Virus record (IMG/VR): IMGVR_UViG_3300019873_000005
Span: 1-24,017 of that record
Strand: one strand, 5' to 3'
Source: a virus
DNA length: 24,017 nt
A program made the position numbers and the translations under genes. This document shows positions 7,382 to 12,154 of this stretch, piece after piece. Numbering within the stretch: the first letter of the stretch is position 1; every line of letters begins with the position of its first letter. The notes under the pieces were generated by a model. It saw only the letters and a list, made by a program, of their open reading frames with translations, was not told the origin of the DNA and searched no databases.

Positions 7382-7599
7382 ACGAGGACCGCATCGTAGC
7401 CAAGCTCGATGGGATCGAGGAGCAGAATCGCGTCACGCTCATCGCTCTGACCAGGCTGCAAGAACAGATGAACGCCGTCCCCGACCATGAGTCGAGGCTC
7501 AGGTCGCTGGAACGGTGGAAGTACGGACTCCCGGTCACCGGCCTCACGGCGCTGGTGTCCATGGGGATTTCCGCGTGGTCGGCCTCGAAGGGGGGATGA
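7378..7599 (+). CDS. Coiled-coil protein with C-terminal membrane helix, holin-like
   Basis: The 73-residue form starts at GTG 7378 (VNEDRIVAKLDG). Residues about 4-47 have a heptad pattern (KLDGIEEQNRVTLIALTRLQEQM, then ESRLRSLERWKY). Residues 49-68 (LPVTGLTALVSMGISAW) are a single membrane helix close to the C-terminus. This layout resembles XhlA-type holin-associated proteins, but position inside the head-tail genes is unusual for lysis, so the role is open. GTG 7378 is chosen because it overlaps the stop of the upstream small ORF. A longer form from GTG 7243 (118 residues) in the same frame is the main alternative. Confidence 0.7.
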   Translation: MNEDRIVAKLDGIEEQNRVTLIALTRLQEQMNAVPDHESRLRSLERWKYGLPVTGLTALVSMGISAWSASKGG

Positions 7600-7600
7600 C

Positions 7601-7771
7601 ATGGCATGGCAGCAGCTCTTGGGGATCATGCAGGACGCCAGGGAGCTCGATGAGCAGGAGCTCAACAAAGTCCCGGTCGAGTGCCCGAACGACTTCACCG
7701 CACTTCAGGACGCCGGCGACGGGATCTTGTTCTGCCCGTGGGATGGTTGGCAGTATCCACGGGACGCCTGA
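7601..7771 (+). CDS. Conserved small actinophage protein with two CPxD motifs
   Basis: This 56-residue protein begins MAWQQLLGIMQDARELDEQ and then has CPND at about residues 31-34 and CPWDGWQYP near the C-terminus. Two such half-sites 16 residues apart resemble a degenerate zinc ribbon in which each knuckle keeps one Cys. I recall small proteins of this pattern in many actinophages beside head-tail genes, but no function is known to me. ATG 7601 lies one base after the previous stop, with GGGGG upstream. The frame is open further 5', but the start is set by the neighbour's stop. Confidence 0.78.
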   Translation: MAWQQLLGIMQDARELDEQELNKVPVECPNDFTALQDAGDGILFCPWDGWQYPRDA

Positions 7772-7778
7772 GGGCGTA

Positions 7779-7807
7779 GTATGAACCGAAGGTCAACAAC
7801 TTCATAC
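7779..7807. repeat. Inverted repeat in the 94-base gap before the connector gene
   Basis: GTATGAA at 7779-7785 is matched by TTCATAC at 7801-7807 around a 15-base spacer. It lies in the only clear gap (7772-7865) within the head-tail cluster. A second small hairpin (GAGGG/CCCTC, 7821-7837) follows. The segment is less GC-rich than the genes around it. It could be an operator, an RNA hairpin or a transcript processing site; no convincing -35/-10 pair was found. Confidence 0.45.
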
Positions 7808-7865
7808 ACCCCCAGAATCCGAGGGTTAGATCCCCTCACGTTCCCCGAAAGCAAGGACAAGGTAG

Positions 7866-8939
7866 ATGGGTCGCGTCTTTTACACGACGCGTGAGGAGGT
7901 TATGGACGCCTTTGACATCAAGGAGGCAGCCCACCGCTTCGCGCAGGTCGACAGCGCCATCGCCAGTGCGTCAGACGACATCGACGGCTGGCTCAACCGA
8001 CACAAGCATGGCGTAGCTCCCCGACTCGCGACCCGCTACTTTGATTGGCCGTCCAGCAACTACGCTGCCGCCGGACGCATCTGGTTCGACGAGAACGAGC
8101 TGATCTCCGCGACGAACGTCACCGCGGGGGGTGTTGTCATGCCTCCGGCCAACTACTTCCTGGAGCCCGTCAACTCGGGTCCTCCGTACACGTACATCGA
8201 GACGAACATCGGTTCGAACTCCGTCTTCACGAACGTCAACACCCGGCAGCATGCTGTGTCGATCACCGGCCTGTGGGGTATCTCCGACGACCAGAAGCCC
8301 GCGGGTACTGTCGTCGAGGCTCTGGACGCCTCTGAGACGGCCGTAGACGTGTCCGACGCCTCCCTGGTCGGGGTCGGCTCTGTTCTCCTCGTAGACACCG
8401 AGCGGATGCTCGTCACGGGGCGCTCTGCCCTTGCCACCGGTCAGGTCCTCGGCACCGACATGCTGGCGAAGATGAACGACCAGACAGTCGACGTGGCCGA
8501 CGGCACTCAGCTCCACGTTTCCGAGACGATCCTCATCGACTCGGAGCGCATGCAGATCGTCGACATCGTCGGCAATACCGTCACCGTGAAGCGGGCCTAC
8601 GACGGCTCCACGCTGACAACCCACTCCCCTGCGGCGCCCATCTACGCGTTCCGCACCCTGGCCGTCGAGCGTGGCGCCCTCGGAACGACCGCTGCAACGC
8701 ACCTGATCAACGCGCCTCTCTCGAAGTGGGCGGTTCCGGACTTGATCCGTGACCTGTGCCGCGCCGAGGCGATCACCCGCCTGGAGCAGGAGTTCTCCGC
8801 GTACGGCGCCCGCGTCTACTCGGATGAAGCCGAGCGTGACTCGTCGGGTACCGAAGTGGTCGCCGGCCGTGGACTCACCGACATCCGCAGGGCTGCCGCC
8901 CGCAGGTACAAGCGGAAGTTCCGGAAGAGGGCCGTCTGA
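7866..8939 (+). CDS. Head-tail connector (adaptor) with inserted beta domains
   Basis: This 357-residue protein likely forms the ring under the portal that joins head and tail. The N-terminal helical part (TREEVMDAFDIK ... SASDDIDGWLNR, residues 7-46) and the C-terminal helical part (about 288-357, ending in a very basic RRYKRKFRKR) match the adaptor family. The family is normally only about 100-200 residues. The excess is a beta-rich middle, with two copies of a repeated unit: VDTERMLV at 177-183 and IDSERMQI at 225-231. These are followed by VKRAYDGS (241-248) and VERGALGT (267-274), as if one domain were nested inside another. GCAAGGACAAGG lies just upstream of ATG 7866. Confidence 0.85.
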   Translation: MGRVFYTTREEVMDAFDIKEAAHRFAQVDSAIASASDDIDGWLNRHKHGVAPRLATRYFDWPSSNYAAAGRIWFDENELISATNVTAGGVVMPPANYFLEPVNSGPPYTYIETNIGSNSVFTNVNTRQHAVSITGLWGISDDQKPAGTVVEALDASETAVDVSDASLVGVGSVLLVDTERMLVTGRSALATGQVLGTDMLAKMNDQTVDVADGTQLHVSETILIDSERMQIVDIVGNTVTVKRAYDGSTLTTHSPAAPIYAFRTLAVERGALGTTAATHLINAPLSKWAVPDLIRDLCRAEAITRLEQEFSAYGARVYSDEAERDSSGTEVVAGRGLTDIRRAAARRYKRKFRKRAV

Positions 8940-9115
8940 TGAGGATCATCATCGAGCATGAGGGCTACCGGATCATCATCGAGCCCGACCACATCATCGA
9001 TCACCGTATCGAGCTCCACACGTCGCTCGCCGACAGAGAGGCACTCCCGCGCCTGGAGCTGGACGTCGACCTGAGTACCGTGCCGATGTGGGAGAGGGTG
9101 CCCGATGGCCATTAA
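8939..9115 (+). CDS. Small protein (58 residues) with duplicated RIIIE motif
   Basis: ATG 8939 overlaps the connector stop (TGATG), and the stop at 9113-9115 runs 11 bases into the next gene. The protein starts MRIIIEHEGYRIIIEPD, so the RIIIE strand is present twice, 9 residues apart. The rest is acidic (LELDVDLST). No domain was recognised. The coupled start, the tight fit between genes and the coding-like composition support a real gene. Its place suggests a neck or head-tail joining accessory role, which is inference only. Confidence 0.7.
   Translation: MRIIIEHEGYRIIIEPDHIIDHRIELHTSLADREALPRLELDVDLSTVPMWERVPDGH
8943..8984 (+). repeat. 15-bp direct repeat with 27-bp period
   Basis: GGATCATCATCGAGC occurs at 8943-8957 and again at 8970-8984. 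The 27-bp spacing is nine codons, so the duplication keeps frame and gives the doubled RIIIE peptide at the start of the small protein. Confidence 0.85.
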
Positions 9116-9566
9116 CTCGAAGGCCCTCATGGACGACCTGGCCTCGCACGCGATGACCCTCGGGTTCTTCGACCGGGTCAACCAGCACGAGCCGAAGAAC
9201 GGTCCCGGGCGGGGGCTCACCTGCGCTATGTGGATCGACAGGATTCAGCCGGCCCGCGCCCAGTCGGGTCTCCACTCGACGACCGCCCGGGTGACGTTCA
9301 ACGTCCGCATCTACTCGAACATGCTCCAGAACCCCCAGGACATGATCGACCCGAACATCATGGAAGCCTGCGATGCGCTGTTCGAGGCGTACTCGGGCGA
9401 CTTCACGCTGTCCGGGGATGCCGCGTACATCGACCTGATGGGCATCACGCAGGGTCACCCGCTGGAATCCCAGTCGGGGTACATCAACATCGACAACAAG
9501 GTGTTCCGTGTCCTCACGATCACCGTCCCGATCATCGTGAATGACGCCTGGCCGCAGGCCGAATAA
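9105..9566 (+). CDS. Tail terminator / neck protein (probable)
   Basis: This 153-residue protein has an N-terminal helix (SKALMDDLASHAMTLGFFD), then a strand-rich core with HEPKNGPG, ARVTFNVRIYSNML and DMIDPNIMEACDALFEAY, and ends with LTITVPIIVNDAW. This pattern and its place between connector and tail-tube genes fit the tail terminator proteins that cap the tail tube and bind the neck. The family is identified from remembered actinophage homologs, not from a search. GGAGAGG lies 7 bases before ATG 9105. The start overlaps the preceding small gene by 11 bases. Confidence 0.78.
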   Translation: MAINSKALMDDLASHAMTLGFFDRVNQHEPKNGPGRGLTCAMWIDRIQPARAQSGLHSTTARVTFNVRIYSNMLQNPQDMIDPNIMEACDALFEAYSGDFTLSGDAAYIDLMGITQGHPLESQSGYINIDNKVFRVLTITVPIIVNDAWPQAE

Positions 9567-9578
9567 GGAGACAGGAAC

Positions 9579-10346
9579 ATGGCAAAGCAGTCAGGCTTGG
9601 GCGACCAGCTCTTCATCGGTGGCTACGACATCGGTGCGGACACCGCGTCCATCGGCACAATCTCGACCCCCAGGGCGACGCTCCCCTCCACCGGGATCAC
9701 CGCCTTCGCAAACGAGAGGATGTTCGGTCAGCGGGACGCGAACGCGGAGTTCACCACGTACTTCAACCCCGGCCCGGTCGGCGGCCCGGTCGACAACGAG
9801 CACAAGGCCCTGAGGGGTCTGCCGTACACCGACACGCAGCTCATGTACCTGCGCGGCTCCGGCCTGGGTAACGAGGCGTTCTCCATGGTCGCCAAGCAGC
9901 TCAACTACGACCCGCAGCGGGGTGACGACGGAGCCCTGACGTTCGGTGTCAGCGCCCAGTCGAACGGCTTCGGTGCCGACTGGGGCTACCAGGCGACGCC
10001 TGGTAAGCGTTCGGACACCACAGCCACGAACGGCACGTCCATCGACCTCCTGGTCGGCTCTTCATCGTTCGGCTTCCAGGCGTACCTCCAGGTGTTCAGC
10101 TTCACCGGCACGTCGGTGACGATCAAGCTCCAGGAGTCGTCGGACAACGCGGTCGGTGACCCGTTCGCCGACATCACCGGTGGCGCTTTCACCGTGGTTT
10201 CCGCGGCGCCCACCTTCGAGCGGATCCAGTCGGCCTCGGCGACGCAGACGGTCGAGCGGTACGTCCGGGTGATCACCACGGGGACGTTCTCCCAGTGCTC
10301 GTTCGCCGTTACGTTCACCCGCAACGACGCTGCGAGGGTCCTGTGA
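9579..10346 (+). CDS. Tail-tube-family protein with extra C-terminal beta domain
   Basis: This 255-residue protein starts MAKQSGLGDQLFIGGYD. Residues up to about 135 resemble a tail-tube subunit, with TGI ... ER ... FNP spaced as in the shorter MAKQSGL protein at 10784, and KQLNYDPQRGDDGALTFGV. Residues about 150-255 form a second domain (FGFQAYLQVFSFTGTSVTIKLQESSDN, then a FSQCSFAVTFTRN end), which looks like a beta-sandwich exposed on the virion. It could be the major tail protein with a surface domain, or a related minor tail protein. AAGGAG lies at 9565-9570. Its stop overlaps the GTG of the next gene. Confidence 0.8.
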   Translation: MAKQSGLGDQLFIGGYDIGADTASIGTISTPRATLPSTGITAFANERMFGQRDANAEFTTYFNPGPVGGPVDNEHKALRGLPYTDTQLMYLRGSGLGNEAFSMVAKQLNYDPQRGDDGALTFGVSAQSNGFGADWGYQATPGKRSDTTATNGTSIDLLVGSSSFGFQAYLQVFSFTGTSVTIKLQESSDNAVGDPFADITGGAFTVVSAAPTFERIQSASATQTVERYVRVITTGTFSQCSFAVTFTRNDAARVL

Positions 10347-10780
10347 GGATCGAACCGAACCTCCCCACGTCGGCCTACCAGACGTTCCAGATCGTCGCCC
10401 CGACGGAGACGCACACCGTGCCGGCGTCCTGTGAGGACGTCGAGTGCGCCTCGTACCTGAACGGCTGGCGGATGAGGATCGATCTCCAGACTCCGCTGGG
10501 CGTGGAGCAGGGCCGGTACATCAAGCACGATTCCGGGCGGTCCTACAAGGTGATCGACCAGACGGACGGGCTCGTCACCCTGGAGTTCGCGGCGAACCAG
10601 CCGTGTTTCCAGGAGCACCGGATCCGTACACAGCGTCCGGAGGTCTTCCGCGTAAAGGGCGGGGATCACCGGGGGAACCCTCTCGGCATTCTGACGAGAG
10701 TCCACAAGAAGCCTGAATTCTGGGTCGAAGAGTTCGCCGAGAACCAGGCGCGAATCGCCGAAGCCATAGAGAAGGGATAA
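10343..10780 (+). CDS. Conserved phage protein of tail module, unknown function
   Basis: This 145-residue protein starts at a GTG overlapping the previous stop (GTGA). It is a mixed alpha/beta protein with two Cys in CEDVECASYLNGW and a third in QPCFQEHR. A segment HDSGRSYKVID precedes the third Cys. The C-terminal half has FRVKGGDHRGN, then RVHKKPEFWVEEFAENQ and a final helix. I recall homologs at the same place in Streptomyces phages, always between two tail-tube-like genes, but no assigned role. The three Cys and a His could allow a metal site, which is speculative. It is probably cytoplasmic or a minor virion component. Confidence 0.8.
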   Translation: MRIEPNLPTSAYQTFQIVAPTETHTVPASCEDVECASYLNGWRMRIDLQTPLGVEQGRYIKHDSGRSYKVIDQTDGLVTLEFAANQPCFQEHRIRTQRPEVFRVKGGDHRGNPLGILTRVHKKPEFWVEEFAENQARIAEAIEKG

Positions 10781-10783
10781 CCC

Positions 10784-11194
10784 ATGGCCAAGCAGTCCGG
10801 TCTCGCGTGGTCCACCCTGTCGGTCGACGACAGCGGTGGCACGCCCCGCGATATCCGTAACGACATCACCAACTTCGAGTTCGCGACGCCGCGAGCCGTC
10901 CAGGACGTCACCGGCATCGACAAGTCCGCGATGGAGCGTCTTCTGCTCCTGGCCGACTTCTCGATCACGCTGAACGGCGTGTTCAACCCGACGGCGACCA
11001 CGTCTTCGCACGCGGTCCTGAAGACGGTCTCCTCGACGTCGGTCCTGCGTACGGTCTCGATCACCGTTGCGTCTCAGTCGCTCGCCAACGAGTGCCTGAT
11101 CACCGACTACAACCTGACGCGTTCCGACTCGGGTGAGCTGACCTGGCAGGCGCCGGCAGTTCTGGCCGACGGCACCGTTCCGACCTGGTCGTAA
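10784..11194 (+). CDS. Tail tube protein (probable)
   Basis: This 136-residue protein starts MAKQSGLAWSTLSVDDSGG and contains RDIRNDITNFEF, then VTGIDKSAMERLLLLADFSI and GVFNP, and a closing strand region (NECLITDYNLTRSDSGELTW). This is the pattern of small tail-tube subunits that stack as hexameric rings around the tape measure protein. It shares the first seven residues and the TGI-ER-FNP spacing with the larger protein at 9579. That suggests an ancient duplication, with one copy gaining a surface domain. ATG 10784 lies 3 bases after the previous stop. Confidence 0.82.
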   Translation: MAKQSGLAWSTLSVDDSGGTPRDIRNDITNFEFATPRAVQDVTGIDKSAMERLLLLADFSITLNGVFNPTATTSSHAVLKTVSSTSVLRTVSITVASQSLANECLITDYNLTRSDSGELTWQAPAVLADGTVPTWS

Positions 11195-11197
11195 GTC

Positions 11198-11587
11198 ATG
11201 CTCCGGGTATCGACCAGGGTCCATCGGCACGGTCCTATGTTCGACATGCGTTCGTCGGCCATTATGGACGACTACATCGACGAGCTGGAGGAGAACGCTG
11301 CCGAGAAGGCCCTGGCCGATATCAAGGACATCTATCACATGAGCTTCCGGCACCCGACCGGATTCTACGAGTCGAACGTCCGCGTCTCGAACTCCGGCAC
11401 AGAGGTCACCGATGGCGGCTACTCTGGACCGGTGTACGGGCCCTGGCTTGAGGGTGTGGGCTCCAGGAACGCCACCACGCGGTTCAAGGGCTACCACGCC
11501 TTCCGTATCGCCGCAGAGAAGGTTCAGCGGGAGATCGAAGCGATGGGCTACCGGCTGTTCGACACGAACTACCAAGACCGGTTCTGA
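11198..11587 (+). CDS. Tail or neck protein of unknown function
   Basis: This 129-residue protein has an N-terminal basic stretch and a helix (DDYIDELEENAAEKALADIKDI). The region GFYESNVRVSNSG follows, then YSGPVYGPWLEGVGSRN and a C-terminal helix (AFRIAAEKVQREIEAMGY). The GPVYGPWLEGVG part is reminiscent of the loop in HK97 gp10-type head-tail joining proteins, but this is a weak resemblance. It lies between the tube gene and the tail chaperones. No good ribosome site precedes ATG 11198, so expression may depend on coupling to the tube gene, whose stop is 3 bases upstream. An internal ATG at 11237 is a less likely start. Confidence 0.78.
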   Translation: MLRVSTRVHRHGPMFDMRSSAIMDDYIDELEENAAEKALADIKDIYHMSFRHPTGFYESNVRVSNSGTEVTDGGYSGPVYGPWLEGVGSRNATTRFKGYHAFRIAAEKVQREIEAMGYRLFDTNYQDRF

Positions 11588-11600
11588 GAGGAAGAGGCAC

Positions 11601-11981
11601 ATGGGTTACAGAAGGATCCCGACGATTTACACCCTGGCGGATGTCGCCGGGAACGAGGGCTTCATCGTCCGCATGAAGGGGCTGAAGTTCGGCCAGACCC
11701 GCGACCTGATGAAGCTGATGGACGACGAGGACTTCACGAAGGCGATCGACCCGATCCTCGACGTGGTCGTCAAGAACATCGTGTCGTGGAACCTCGAAGA
11801 AGAGGATGGCACCCCCGTCGAGTCCGACAAGGAGGGCATTGAGTCTCTGGAGATCAATGTCGTCCTGGAGCTCGTCAACGACTGGATCGGCGCGATCGTG
11901 GGGGTGCCGGAGGATCTGGGAAAAGACTCGCAGAGTGGCGGGCAGTTCCCGGGGGCACCCGTGACGATGGAAGCGTTGTAA
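11601..11981 (+). CDS. Tail assembly chaperone, short form (gpG-like)
   Basis: This 126-residue acidic, helical protein is expected to bind the tape measure protein and help tail tube polymerisation without entering the virion. It contains EGFIVRMKGLKFGQTRDLMKL, an acidic central helix and NDWIGAIVGVPEDLGK. It resembles the G half of the lambda G/GT pair. ATG 11601 is preceded by GAGAGGAAGAGG. A slippery heptamer sits at 11918-11924, 55 bases before the stop, and lets a fraction of ribosomes continue in the -1 frame. Its place directly before the tape measure gene is diagnostic of this pair. Confidence 0.9.
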   Translation: MGYRRIPTIYTLADVAGNEGFIVRMKGLKFGQTRDLMKLMDDEDFTKAIDPILDVVVKNIVSWNLEEEDGTPVESDKEGIESLEINVVLELVNDWIGAIVGVPEDLGKDSQSGGQFPGAPVTMEAL

Positions 11982-12151
11982 CGAAGCCTCAGGAGCTGGA
12001 GGATGCCGAGCTCATCATAAATCTGTGCGACAGGTTCCATTGCCTGCCGACAGCAATCTATGACGAGCCGGCCGACCTCTTGAGGATGCTGGAGATCATT
12101 CACAGGGGAACAGCTAAAGAGGAGGCGGCTCCTCAGGAAGAAGAGGAGTAG
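11601..12151 (+). CDS. Tail assembly chaperone, -1 frameshift fusion (gpGT-like)
   Basis: If ribosomes slip back one base at GGGAAAA (11918-11924), the first 108 residues join 75 more read from AGA at 11924, giving 183 residues ending at TAG 12149-12151. The added part has a helical, Cys-containing core (LIINLCDRFHCLP, then IYDEPADLLRMLEII) and an acidic tail (AAPQEEEE). That core is what the T half of actinophage chaperones looks like to me. The -1 frame is open from before the slip site to 12151 and has no good start of its own. The tape measure start lies 3 bases further and its ribosome site (GAGGAG) lies in this tail. Frameshifting is inferred, not measured. Confidence 0.87.
11918..11924 (+). 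other. Slippery heptamer for programmed -1 frameshift
   Basis: GGGAAAA is in the X XXY YYZ phase: the zero frame reads CTG GGA AAA GAC. Both tRNAs can re-pair in the -1 frame as GGG AAA. It is the same type of site as lambda's GGGAAAG. A small CGGG/CCCG hairpin (11939-11951) lies downstream and could be a weak stimulator. Confidence 0.88.
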
Positions 12152-12154
12152 GGA

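Noticed and set aside
7747-7782. Promoter-like TTGGCA and TAGTAT pair
   Set aside because: The spacing is 24 bases, too long for a sigma-70 type promoter, and TTGGCA lies in a coding region.
7821-7837. tRNA T-arm-like stem (GAGGG, 7-base loop TTAGATC, CCCTC)
   Set aside because: The loop lacks the conserved C at the third position, the flanking bases cannot form an acceptor stem, and no D arm or anticodon arm fits upstream.
9986-11602. 538-codon minus-strand open frame opposite tail-tube genes
   Set aside because: It covers four well-placed plus-strand genes and shows no protein family pattern.
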